Source: Spongospora subterranea (lineage: Eukaryota > Endomyxa > Phytomyxea > Plasmodiophorida > Plasmodiophoridae). From it: a stretch of 25,362 bases of DNA. Made by a program: the position numbers and the translations under genes. Numbering within the stretch: position 1 is the first letter of the stretch; every line of letters starts with the position of its first letter. The notes beneath the pieces were generated by a model, which searched no databases, was not told the DNA's origin, and worked only from the letters and a program-made list of their open reading frames with translations. Location of the stretch: assembly GCA_900404475.1 (NCBI GenBank), contig OUQQ01000261.1:1-25362 (forward strand), in the 5' to 3' direction. Positions 13,774 through 23,089 of the stretch are shown one piece after another.

Positions 13774-14739
13774 TTACATATCTGGAGAGTTTATTATTTT
13801 CCAGGGGTGGTCGGCCTCTCTCCATAGCGGAGCATCTAGTTGGAGAGCATCGGATGCCCAGCCAGCAAAGTGAATGTCAATCATATCAACAATCATATCA
13901 AATACGGCTGCATACCCTGCCGGCGACAGGTGCAGACCTGAACATAGGAGAAACTCAAAGTTCAGACATGTCTCGACTAATTAAAAAAAAAAAAAGCACA
14001 AATCACCATCAGATAAATATCGTCTCCAGTCGTTTTGATTTGCGAAGTTTGAAAACACGTCCAGCACTGGACAGTGCATTTGCAGACCAAGTTCAGCGAC
14101 CATTGCTGCATAAGACGAGGTGGTCTCGAAATTACGCAAACCGAATGATTCTGTGTGAGCTCGAGCCTTGTTATAAGAGACATCATCAATCGGAGGAGGA
14201 GAAAGAAGTAGTATGGGATGTTTCCCCCTGACGGAAGTGATATTAAATGGAATGATAGATTACCCCCTTGAGCCCATACCCTTCAGACAACAACTGCACT
14301 AGCGTCTGCAAATTCTCCCTGAAGTGGATAAGTGGAACATGTTGATTTGCGCTTTCATCGGGATGTGGCTTGCTGGCATCGTTAGCTCCCACTAATTGAT
14401 CGTAGCATCAGTTCCGGTTCGTACCATGATCATCAATTGACAGGTACCGACGCCAGACAATGAACAATCCTGAGAATTTCCAGGCTCCCGCTGCCTTATG
14501 GTTCGACACCAAATCAAGCATGTGTCTGGAGTTGTATCCACTATATCCCCTATTAACAATATCTGGATCATCCCTGAGCACAACCGTTTAGGATTGAATC
14601 ACTTATGCCGACCTGCCTTCCTCCGATAACGGTCGGCAAGTAAGGTTGTCAACCCGTATGGCGCTGTCCCTTGCTCGGTGATAGAATCTCCCACCAGTAT
14701 GATCTGTCGTCGGATGGTAAACTCGTTGCCTCCCTCCAT
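13774..14739 (-). CDS. IAH1: SGNH/GDSL esterase, isoamyl acetate-hydrolysing (IAH1) type, 5 exons
   Basis: Predicted hydrolase of short acyl esters. Exons in coding order: 14739-14613, 14562-14452, 14391-14280, 14227-14007, 13937-13774. Introns are 50, 60, 52 and 69 nt. The joined frame has 245 codons (244 residues; human IAH1 is about 248). All four SGNH blocks are present: block I LVGDSITEQG with nucleophile Ser19; block II NRGYSGYNSR (Gly51); block III WLGANDAS with Asn83 completed across intron 2; block V SDGLHLSP with Asp190 and His193 assembled across intron 4. A hydrophobic strand followed by SPPP lies after block III, as in the family. The ATG at 14739 is the only in-frame ATG after an upstream stop near 14776. 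Intron 4 carries a 13-nt homopolymer (T on the coding strand). No signal peptide is seen, so a soluble cytosolic enzyme is likely. The exact natural substrate is not known. Confidence 0.9.
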
Positions 14740-15002
14740 AAGATGATCGAATGATGTCGTTAGGGTTGCAGCGATTTAGCCTAAAGCGCAGCCAATTACC
14801 CAATGGGTTTAGGTCATAAGCCATAGTATATCTAACTATCCTGCCCGTCGAACCAAATCTGGGAGGATGGGACCCACAGACCACAATCTATACATGAAAT
14901 CGGGTTCTTTCTCTTTATGGGACAGCACCTACAGTCTTCACTGCTCAACACATCATCGTTGAAGTTGGCCACTCTGCTTCCGCCTGATAAACACCATTCT
15001 TT
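14740..15002. promoter_or_regulatory. Divergent intergenic region, possible shared promoter
   Basis: 263 bp between the esterase ATG (minus) and the candidate small gene ATG at 15003 (plus). If both genes are real, this interval holds both promoters. No clear TATA box or factor site was recognised. Confidence 0.35.
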
Positions 15003-15334
15003 ATGACGCGCAAGACGTCCTCGCTGACAAACGATGAACTCTTAATTCATCAGTACGAGGAAGGAATTCCCGGAAAGTGTCTGCCTGCTGTAGCCAACTG
15101 CAGGCAGGATTTAGCATCGAGACGTTATGAAAATTGATTGGTGAGCGAGAAGAACCTCATGATGATGTAGAAACACCGAAACCTCTATTTGTGGAGGCGG
15201 AATGCTACAAATATGTTGAACTTGAAGAGCATTTAGGTTTAAAAAAACGGCGAAAGATTCTAATGCTGAGGATTAATGAATTCAAAAATAGGCGTTTACA
15301 TGACCTGCATCTAGGAAACGGGAGAAGGGTTTGA
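15003..15334 (+). CDS. Small hypothetical protein, 2 exons, 91 residues
   Basis: Family not recognised. Exons 15003-15089 and 15146-15334 join across a 56-nt GT...AG intron to give 92 codons. The first exon reads MTRKTSSLTNDELL and continues to GKCLPA. The second is acidic at its start (REEPHDDVETPK) and basic and helical toward its end (LGLKKRRKILMLRINEF). Charged helical composition suggests a soluble intracellular protein. The two halves lie in different frames, so without the intron the first half stops at 15135-15137. Unspliced, the first exon would instead read on through AVANCRQDLASRRYEN, and a 26-nt intron at 15124-15149 is a poorer alternative. Intron length matches its neighbours, which is the main support. 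Confidence 0.45.
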
Positions 15335-15466
15335 AGCCTCAACCGCTAATTCAAAATCGGGAAACGCAAGGCAAGATTCATGCCGGTCTTTTCCCGACCA
15401 TGTAGAAGATAAATAGAGAACATTTATTTGATCGAGAACAAGATATTGAATCATATAGTTGCAGCG
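15335..15466. other. Intergenic, AT-rich, nothing recognised
   Basis: Short spacer with no supported gene. It ends where the first copy of a 22-nt direct repeat begins. Confidence 0.4.
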
Positions 15467-15918
15467 ATGTCGCCAAGTTTTGATGCATCAAGCACGCTCG
15501 TCGTTAATATTCATTCGACTGCATGTTGAAAACATCAGATTATGTTTGTGTAATTCTAAAGCAGAATGCCAAAAATTCTTATCAGCAAAAAAATCCAAGT
15601 TTACCAAGAACCCCGGCTCCCCAAATTCATTGTCTTCCTAACTGCAATAAGAGGCGGCGTGGTGTAGCAAAGGGCGGGTCCTTGACTGTTGAGATATATT
15701 CGAGACGTCCTAGGAAACTGGTCTTACGTTGTTCAGCATCTGCAACAGGTGTAGGGGTAACGCTGTTCACAAATCTTATTTTGACTTCAAAGTAAATGCG
15801 ATTGTGCATTTTGTTGCCAAGTTTTGATGCGTCGAGGAGGAACACCACGAAACGACTTCAGCAATTACGGCAAACATACCGGCGGTTGCCTACCATCAGT
15901 TGTGGATTGAACATTTGA
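15467..15918 (+). CDS. Tentative hypothetical gene, 3 exons, about 114 residues
   Basis: Family not recognised; this is a splice-based guess. Exons 15467-15502, 15562-15791 and 15840-15918 join in frame across a 59-nt intron and a 48-nt intron (45 nt if the acceptor is three bases earlier). The product starts MSPSFDASSTLV, has a basic middle (NKRRRGVAKGG) and a basic end (TTKRLQQLRQTYRR). The minus strand at 15627-15848 is also open for 73 codons with plausible composition (VTPTPVADAEQRK), so strand is uncertain. The region may instead be non-coding. Confidence 0.25.
15468..15489 (+). repeat. 22-nt direct repeat, copy A
   Basis: Centred on GCCAAGTTTTGATGC; matches copy B at 15812-15833 in 20 of 22 positions. 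Copy A lies at the start of the tentative gene, copy B in its second intron. Confidence 0.6.
15812..15833 (+). repeat. 22-nt direct repeat, copy B
   Basis: Second copy of the GCCAAGTTTTGATGC element, 344 bp downstream of copy A. No role is evident. Confidence 0.6.
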
Positions 15919-16069
15919 CTGGAGCAAAACGCCAGAAGCGTTGCGTAATTCCGGCAAGATAGCCGACCAAGTTCAGATTCACGATTAACCCACCACACCT
16001 GCAAAAATTCACTCAAAAGGAGATACGGGGCACACACTTTTTGTTCAATTGCAGCATCACGAGGACACC

Positions 16070-16669
16070 ATGGCCCACTTTAATTTGCATATTTCGGATC
16101 CTCTCAGCGCTTTGAAAGCCCCGGAGTCGTACCTCCCAGATATGGGGAAATTAAACGTTTTGTTCAAATGCCCCAACAGATCGTATTCGGATGATTGGGC
16201 CATCATTTATAAGAGATTGGACCAAGTCGCGGGTGAGAGTAAGGATGCCGACCTTGTAGAAGCCTTGCTTGATTCAAGTAGCCTATCACAAGGCCTACAT
16301 CCTGTGTGCTCCTCTCGGTGGGAAACCATATTTAAGTCGGGATGTTGTCGCGACTTGGCAATCTTGATCGTTAACATTATGGTGATTACTTCCCTCCGTA
16401 TCCCGATCACCTTCCTATCCCGATCATTTTCCTATCCGATCACCTCCCTCCCCAGATCACCTCCCTCTCCAGATCATTTTCCTATCCGATCACCTCCCTC
16501 CCCAGACACCTCCCTCTCCAGATCATTTTCCTATCCGATCACCTCCCTCCCCAGATCACCTCCCTCCCCAGATCACCTCCCTCCCCAGATCACCTCCCTC
16601 TCCAGATCACTCCCTATCCCGATCACCTCTTAATAGAAATGGATCAAGATGAACCCACATGAAGCGTAA
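16070..16669 (+). CDS. Hypothetical protein, 2 exons, minisatellite in intron
   Basis: Family not recognised. Exon 1 (16070-16381) starts MAHFNLHISDPLSALK and runs to AILIVNIM. Exon 2 (16637-16669) adds KWIKMNPHEA and a TAA stop. The 255-nt intron (16382-16636, GTGATT...TTAATAG) is phase 0 and contains the minisatellite. The product is 114 residues with leucine- and serine-rich helices and no membrane segment or catalytic motif that I can name. The frame also stays open through the whole repeat to 16633, so an unspliced message would encode a serine/proline-rich tail instead. I prefer splicing because the intron ends are good and the repeat looks non-coding. An exon upstream of the ATG cannot be excluded. 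Confidence 0.45.
16405..16629 (+). repeat. C/T-rich minisatellite, 16-17 nt units in a 50-nt higher-order pattern
   Basis: About thirteen tandem units. The core unit is GATCACCTCCCTCCCCA, with variants ending CTCTCCA and a diverged unit GATCATTTTCCTATCC. One diverged unit plus two core units forms a pattern of about 50 nt, seen twice and then extended by extra core units. The plus strand is almost purely pyrimidine apart from each GATCA. Its likely position inside an intron is described with the host gene. Confidence 0.95.
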
Positions 16670-16952
16670 TCCCCACCATAAATTAAATAACGTAACAACA
16701 AGTTGCTCTTCCGGAATGACTTTGCCCCTGGTTTCCATAAGTATGTGTGTACGTACTGTACACCAAAATGACTTAACGTGGATAGTTTCAGAGGATCAAC
16801 CCAATTTTGCCGTCAACCGGTTGCTGTGGCGTTGATCACTATAATAATGTCGCACTGACTGTTTGTGATTGTCGCCTGCTGTGCAATATCGTCATCGGGA
16901 CATCGTTCCGCATCAGACCCGTCATTTTCTTTACGAATCTAGTTTGTAGAAT
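16670..16952. promoter_or_regulatory. Intergenic region upstream of the EF-hand gene
   Basis: No supported gene. An inverted repeat GTGTAC-5 nt-GTACAC lies at 16747-16763, about 190 bp before the EF-hand ATG. A 76-codon-scale open stretch in one frame from 16807 overlaps the EF-hand start and has no protein-like signature. Confidence 0.35.
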
Positions 16953-17755
16953 ATGGGTAATAGGACTAGCCGACCTTTATACGATTACAAGGCCTGCTGT
17001 AATAAAATGCGAGCCCAGACCTTGCAGTCTCTCCGGGATAGGTTTCACTTATTAGCAACCAACGTGGATGAAATATATGGCATTTTTTTCGGTACGTCTC
17101 AACGGGACGATGTAGTTGCTTCCTCTAAATTGCTTTCAGGTCGGTTTGCTGAAAGTGAACTTGGTCAGTTTAACTGCCTTGGGCCAAATTTTGTGTCTCG
17201 CGTCCTGCGTGTTATCAATTATTCTGGGTCGGATATGATTCAGTTTGAGGAGTTTGTCTGTTTTGCATTTCTTAGAGATAGTGGAAGTAGGGACGACCAT
17301 ATTCAGTGTAAGATGGCCCTGTTTGTCCTCAGTCTACCTTTTCAAGCAGTGCAGTCTTGTTTAAGGTATGTGACCTAAAAGGCAACGGCAAGATTGCCAA
17401 GAAGGAGCTGGAAATGATGAAAAGGGCCATGCTTAACGGTGCGTTTGTCAGATGTAAGATATGTACTCCATTCATTTTTCTGATTTTTCAACGGTCAGTT
17501 GATGATGGCGGTGACGATGGTTTCAGTTATTTGGTAAACTCGACAATCCGATGGGAACTCTTTTCGGATATATAATGGTGATTGCTGTAGATGGAGACCT
17601 GGACAGAACTGACAATTGCTGTATATGACGGCACCAAAAGTCAATCGCTTTGCATGTCTGATTGGAGAAAATACGCTAGCCATGATCAATCAATTCTGAG
17701 GATGCTGGATATGCTATCACCACCGAAAGACGTATTTCCTACTCTCAATGATTAA
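16953..17755 (+). CDS. EF-hand calcium-binding protein (calcineurin B/NCS-like), 4 exons
   Basis: Predicted membrane-tethered calcium sensor of the calmodulin superfamily. Exons 16953-17307, 17355-17438, 17499-17533 and 17591-17755 join across introns of 47, 60 and 57 nt to 213 codons (212 residues). The N-terminus MGNRTSR fits an N-myristoylation signal (Gly2, small residue at 6), with a Cys pair nearby that could be palmitoylated. One near-canonical EF loop is seen, DLKGNGKIAKKE (125-136); lysine at loop position 3 is unusual and may weaken calcium binding. An earlier pair of helices (about 55-110, with FEEFVCF) and a later one (SDWRKYASHDQ) fit EF-hand folds that have lost their loops. The C-terminal end ILRMLDMLSPPK resembles the tail of NCS and CBL proteins. 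Exact subfamily is not certain. The ATG is preceded by a stop in frame. Confidence 0.85.
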
Positions 17756-18253
17756 ATAGTGATATCTATAATAACGTTTATCCAATTTATCCAAGCAAGA
17801 CAATCAAGCTTGCCTCATTCAGTTTATGCTTCTCTCTCATAAGTTTGAATTAATTGAAATAGCTTTCAGAACTTTCAGAAATCCTCTCTTTTCGCATGGA
17901 TGTTTCCGGGTAAGCACATTTTACCAGATGCCATCTCTCAACGATCTGTTATTCGCGAAGATCATCGACTCCGCTATTACTTGACACAGTCTACGAACTA
18001 CTGAAGCAATAAGTCAATAACCATCATATCCGTGGCCCGTTCGTGTGTGGGGGGGTCCCACGTTCTTGTTCTCGGACTGCGTGTGTACAGTATGAGAGGC
18101 CGCCTCACGTTGAGCAGAGGTTATCCCAGTGGCAGCTGCCACAGCTCATATCATCTGAATAATTCGGAAATCCGTTCCATTCCACACCTGAGCCATTACA
18201 ATTCAGGCCTGTTTCGATTAGAATAGCGATTTCGTATCGTTCCATGGATTATC
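17756..18253. other. Intergenic region between EF-hand and TopBP1-like genes
   Basis: About 500 bp read on both strands without a credible exon. The left half is AT-rich and may hold the EF-hand 3' untranslated region; the right half should include the promoter of the BRCT gene. There is a G-run near 18048. Nothing else was recognised. Confidence 0.4.
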
Positions 18254-21200
18254 ATGCAACAAGAATTGTGCCATTTACTGATTGAAGAAGGGGCGCTTGC
18301 GTTGTCCGAGAGTGTCCGGCATGTGCTGCTTTCTGCTGGACTAACGTTTTCAGTCGGGTGCATATCATCTGTTCAACATCATCGTAAAACGGCGATTATT
18401 CTAAATCTAAAGGAATCATGCTCGGAGAGTCGTGTTCAAACTCTGGAATCGCTGGTCTTGGCGGGCAGTGTTATCGTCGGCGCTTGGATTATTGATGCAG
18501 CTCTATCTCCATATTCTAGCAAAGACTTACGTTCTCTCGTCGCGAAGTCTCAACAAACGTTTGATAATGTTATTGTAGGTTTTTTTATTATCTGACGTTA
18601 GCGAATTAGCTAGGATTCGACGTTAGGCTGACTTGATGTGTTAAAAATTACAGATAACAAGGACAGGGTTTTCTGAGTTAGAAAATCGATATACGAACGT
18701 TCTAGCCTCTGCAGTTGGAATCAGAGTAGAGAACGACTTCACTCAGGAAGTTACCCATTTACTAGCCATGGCCACCGGTTCACCCAAGCACTCAGCAGCA
18801 TTACAGATGCACATTCCCTGTATTACTTATCAATGGTAAAACACTGGTCATCCCACTTCAGTTCGTTATTTGACAATTATGTGTGTAGGTTAGAGGAGTG
18901 CTTATCAAAAGGAGAAATTTCGCCACATTCGGAATTCAAAACTCCATCGCTTTTAGGAATTACTGTCTCCGTCTCACAACTTAATTTGTCAGAACGTGAA
19001 TCCATCAAAGCCTTGGTTGAAGACCACGGGGGGAAATATTCACCTGATTTGGCTTTTGATTGTACACATTTGATTGCTGTCAAACCGGAAGGGAACAAAT
19101 ACGAATTCGCCAAAAAATGGAAAGTCAAAGTTGTGCGAAAAGCATGGATTATGGCAATGATAGAAAGTCAAGGCTGTCTCGATGTAAACCCATACCTACT
19201 CGACCAAGTTGAGCAATGTCTTTCTCTGCCCTTATCTGACGCTCCTTTGAGCCTTTCAGTTTGCATATCAAGCCAGGTCAAAAGCACAGGGTTCCCTGAA
19301 GTCATCGAATATGATCCTGTCTGTGATAATTATCTTTCAGGCTGTGTTGCTGTTTTGAATGGGTTTGTAGACGAAAGATTTCGTTACCAGTTAACGAGAA
19401 TTCTTCGGTTCGGGGGAGCGACCATTCTTGACAAGGTTCGGCCATTTGCTACTCATGTTATAACGGATTCTTGCAATAACGGGCCAAATACGTCATTTTA
19501 TCAGGGCAGTGTTGTCAACGTCTTATGGTTAATCGATTGTTACAAATCCAAATCACGTGTTACCATTTCGCAGAGACACAGGCCCAAATCGAGCAGTGGT
19601 TCCCAAGTTCCAAAGTTATCTTCAACCCTAGTACCAGTTGCGTTCGATGACTTGTCGTTTCAAAGCAATCAAAGGCCAATTCCTGAGCAGACTGAATGTC
19701 TTTCAGTCGCGGGATTAGCGCCCAATGTTCCCATTTCTTCACCTACTAATTTCTCCAGTTTCAACCGTTCTCTGGATAAGAGCTCGTCTGGCGTTGGTCA
19801 TCTTGAATCTCACGTTTTTCATCATCTACTATTTTCTGGTAAAAATTTTTGTCTCGATCATCTTTCATTGGACAACACTGAAAGGGACGAAGCAAGACAT
19901 GACATTATTGCACATGGTGGTACGATCACAGAAGCTGGGCATTCTTCTGCTGTGGTCCTGCATTTTGTTCTTGCTCGACATCTGCTTCCTTGTCGCGACG
20001 ATCCGAGTCCGCTATTTGCTGAGATTGAACAGGCTTGGAGCAATCAATCTTTCTCCAAGCCGATAATGATCACCTTTGATTGGATCCACAGCTGCATTGA
20101 GCAAAAGTGTTTACTGTCGCCATGCGCCAGTATCGGGTTTCTTCCGTTGCCAAAAAACCAGAAGAAAAAGGCTTTCCATGACCATGGTATTGCACTGTCA
20201 TTATCTCAGTTTGTTGGCAAAGAACGTGATTTGATTGGATCAATTACCCGAAAATTCGGAGGAAGATGTAGAGATATGTTCTCTAAACGTCACACCCATT
20301 TGATTTGCAAATTCATGGATCAAAACATGAACCAGAAACAGGTCATGGCGCTCAAATGGAATGTGCCTGCTGTCCACATCAGCTGGCTGTATGATAGCGT
20401 AATCAATGGCTACCCGCTACAGACAAAATACTATGAGCAACTGCTGGCAACCTCTGTTAATCAGTCGCTGAGTTCGAACACTGAACGTTTGGAATTCGCA
20501 TCAATATTGTCTCGCTCCTTAGAATCGGCGATCAAAGGTCCCAACAATCCACCCAGTCAAGCGGAAGTTCCAGGTTCTGTATCCAAAGCATCGGTAGAAA
20601 AGTTGAAGTCTGCCAACCTCAAGGAAAGTTGCGAGCAACGCGAATTGCAACCGAAAGGTGTAGCTACAAGTCCCAAAAATAACGGGAAGAACAAATCAGC
20701 GTTGGCTGTATTGCCATGTGAAAATCTTCCCCTTTCTGAGACTCTAGTAAGCGTAATGCCAACTGCCATGATAACGCCAAAAAATCGTTTTCAAATGGCC
20801 CAACACGACGCAAGGTTTTTTGCGTTGCCCGATAAGCCTGTTACTAACTCAGATGTCTCTGCTATCAATGTCGATGAGAGTGTGGACGCTGTGCACGTTT
20901 GTCCCGACAAAAGTCAAGCAATATCTGTGCTTCCCCCTACCACTTCCTTAAAAAAGCGCCGATGCAAAGTAGATGCGATTGACAAACCCGGAAAGCGATT
21001 CCATCCAATGAATTCTACTCCATTGGCGTGTCCGAAGTTGGCTTCTTCCAAAACGTGCTCGCATCGATTTGTTCTAAGTACTTCTATTGGATCAAAATCC
21101 AAAGAACTATCGAAGGCGATTATAAGTCTTGGTGGAGAGATTGTCGACACAAATTCGGAAGATTTTGGTTCTTGCACTCACGTTGTTGTCGGGGTCTTAT

Positions 21201-21823
21201 CTCGCGTTGAAAAAGTCCTACATGGTATTCTTTTGGGCAAATGGATCGTTAAGCCCACGATGATCGAGGAAAGCAAGCGGCAAAGAAGCTTTGTTTCCCA
21301 TGAAGCGCATGATTGGGCCGTCGATGCATCCTTGTCATCTGATCCTGCACAAGTAGCTTTTTCGCGAGCCATGTATCATTGGCGACAAGCTGCCATCGGG
21401 CCTTTCTTTGGTTTTGCAGTGCTTATTTGCGTAGCTTCATCGAATGCGCTGTGTTTCGAACGACTGCTTCGAGCTGGCGGCTGTGAAAATATCTATTTCG
21501 TCAACGAGAAACACGATGTTTCTGCAGACGTGGAAAGCCTCATTTCCCATGCGCTGTTTGATGTCAACACGTTGCTTGAATTCCAGGAACCGTTGCTGAA
21601 GATGAAATCGTTAGGCATTCCATGTCTTCGAGCAGATTTTGTAATTGACCGAATCATCGACATCAACTGCAATATCTCTGATTTATCCGAATACGCTGTG
21701 AATGCCCTTCCGCCCCCAGTTTCTGTGCCCTCAATTGTGTCAAAGGAACGCGCTGCTCGCCTGTCATCGTCTGCCTCAGTGAGAAGAAGGTCCACCAGAC
21801 GAAATCCTGTATCCAAGTCTTGA
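18254..21823 (+). CDS. TOPBP1: TopBP1/Rad4-like multi-BRCT checkpoint and replication scaffold, 3 exons
   Basis: Predicted phosphopeptide-binding scaffold that links replication initiation and ATR checkpoint signalling in the nucleus. Exons 18254-18574, 18654-18835 and 18889-21823 join across introns of 79 and 53 nt to 1146 codons (1145 residues). BRCT-like units, approximate residues: 1-100, 105-180 (ends ITYQWLEECL across intron 2), 187-268 (DHGGKYS, THLIAVKPEGNKY), 315-395 (RFGGATI, THVITD), 479-590 (split unit with WIHSC), 595-685 (KFGGRC, THLIC, WLYDS), 892-970 (SLGGEIV, THVVVG, KWIVKP) and 1002-1095. The last pair, joined by a helix with MYHWRQ, matches the TopBP1 BRCT7/8 arrangement. 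Between 690 and 890 the chain looks disordered, with KKRRCK as a possible nuclear signal. The basic tail has RRRSTRR. Fungal Rad4/Dpb11 has only four BRCTs, so the closer match is the longer TopBP1 form. The N-terminal start is the least certain part. Confidence 0.9.
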
Positions 21824-21877
21824 GTTTATTATTATATCCCATCATTATCCAGATTACTGTACATATATATATCATCT

Positions 21878-22274
21878 TTATTTTATACGTTGGCAACATG
21901 ATTTTGTGATTTTGTCCTCAAAACGAATCGTTTTCGATGACGAACTTTCCCGCGTTGCATATTTTCGAAATCGCGCCAACTCGGTGACAAATGTTCCCAC
22001 GATTCGCTCAAAGACAAACAATATTGAATGAGACGATCGCCTGCCAGACGATGAACTCCTCCAGCGACCTCGCCGGCAGCAAACACTCCAGGAATAGGAG
22101 CACCATCCTCCTTAACAGCATTAGCCGAAAACTCAATCGCAACTCCACCCTTAAAGTAATGCAGACAGGCGGTCCACCTGCATTAATTTTTTACACCTCG
22201 TCTCCACGAATTTGCAAAGGGAATACATGTTCCCCAACGACAGCTTTGTTATAATCGTCAACCCCTTTGAAAAT
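21878..22274 (-). pseudogene. Remnant of FAD-dependent soluble fumarate reductase (C-terminal part)
   Basis: Three frames on the minus strand each hold a piece of the C-terminal part of the flavocytochrome c/Osm1-type fumarate reductase family. The first, about 22274-22195, reads KGVDDYNKAVVGEHVFP and then stops. The second reads HYFKGGVAIEFSANAV, then GAPIPGVFAAGEVAGGVHR, the family's FAD-binding signature. The third reads FERIVGTFVTELARF and stops at 21878-21880. Intact relatives have a few extra residues after GGVH and read through without interruption. Here there is an in-frame stop, a likely deletion before HYFKGG, a loss of about three residues after GGVH and a frameshift near 22025. 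No GT/AG intron repairs these. The catalytic N-terminal and FAD domains were not found upstream. Sequencing error could explain one lesion, not all. Confidence 0.8.
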
Positions 22275-23089
22275 TCAGCAAAAAAATTCATCTAAAGGTT
22301 CACAGATTGCGGTTCAGGTTCTGCACCAGCAGCTGAAGCACTTGCCAACATTCAAGGTGCTGGAAAGTCGGTAAATGTATCGTCGCTGACGACAACCTCT
22401 GTTCCTTGGCCATGCTTTTCCTAGACAACAGCAACTAGTTGGTGTTTTACTATGTTTTTTATCAGTATCGTGCCTGGAAAATCGGTTCGTCCTAGAATCG
22501 AGGACGACAAAAAGACTGTACAGTTATGGGTCGCACATGAGATGTTCCAAGCAAGTTTGGTGGCCCCTTTTATCATCTTGCTTGGGGTCCGCGATGGTAT
22601 ATTGTTTCGTCGGTTTTCAAATATCGAGATGGACCCAGTAAATTCACAGCCCATTCAAAGATCCAAAGCATTGGATGGAAGTGTTTGACCCACCAGGCTT
22701 CAGCCCAAGCCGATCTTGAATTTCCATTAAAATGCGAGTAACTCATTTTCGGTTGATAGAAGGAGATTTGTACCACTCTCTTTGAGAACTCTTACGTTCA
22801 GTTTTTGTCCCCTTCTCTCCAATTGTTGAAATATTTTGTGAAAACCCGTTTCTGTCGAAATGTCGTTGTTTCCACTTGCGAAACTATTCAAGTGGAGACG
22901 TAATTATTTTGATTGAGCAACGTGGCGGCGCTGGCGAGGGACCATTGAAACGCCCGCCATGGGGCTTGCTCCAATACATGAAATTATTTCATTTTCTAAA
23001 GAACAATCGTAGAGAAACGATGGAAATTTGTGTGGTTGCTACAATATTTATTTGCCTATTTGTTGATTGGGATGGAACCCAGTTGGACA
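22275..23089. other. Intergenic, no recognisable gene
   Basis: About 815 bp read in six frames. Open stretches of 67 to 92 codons occur on both strands (for example 22452-22688 plus and 22573-22776 minus) but none shows a motif I know and none joins well by splicing. The stretch next to 22274 may contain unrecognisable upstream parts of the fumarate reductase relic. The stretch next to 23089 should hold the adenosine deaminase 3' untranslated region. Confidence 0.4.

Noticed and set aside
14563..14612. A shorter 29-nt intron in the esterase (donor near 14603, acceptor near 14574)
   Set aside because: It keeps the frame but inserts residues not expected in the family; the 50-nt version gives the family-like RRKADIVNRGYSG.
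21878..22274. Intact fumarate reductase gene with very short introns
   Set aside because: Candidate 19-20 nt introns leave the downstream FAD-signature segment out of frame, and several separate lesions remain.
22310..22420. Plus-strand Gly/Ala-rich stretch (CGSGSAPAAEALANIQGAGKSV) suggesting a nucleotide-binding fold
   Set aside because: It is about 35 residues bounded by stops, lacks the following beta strands of a Rossmann domain and lies opposite the relic; likely chance.
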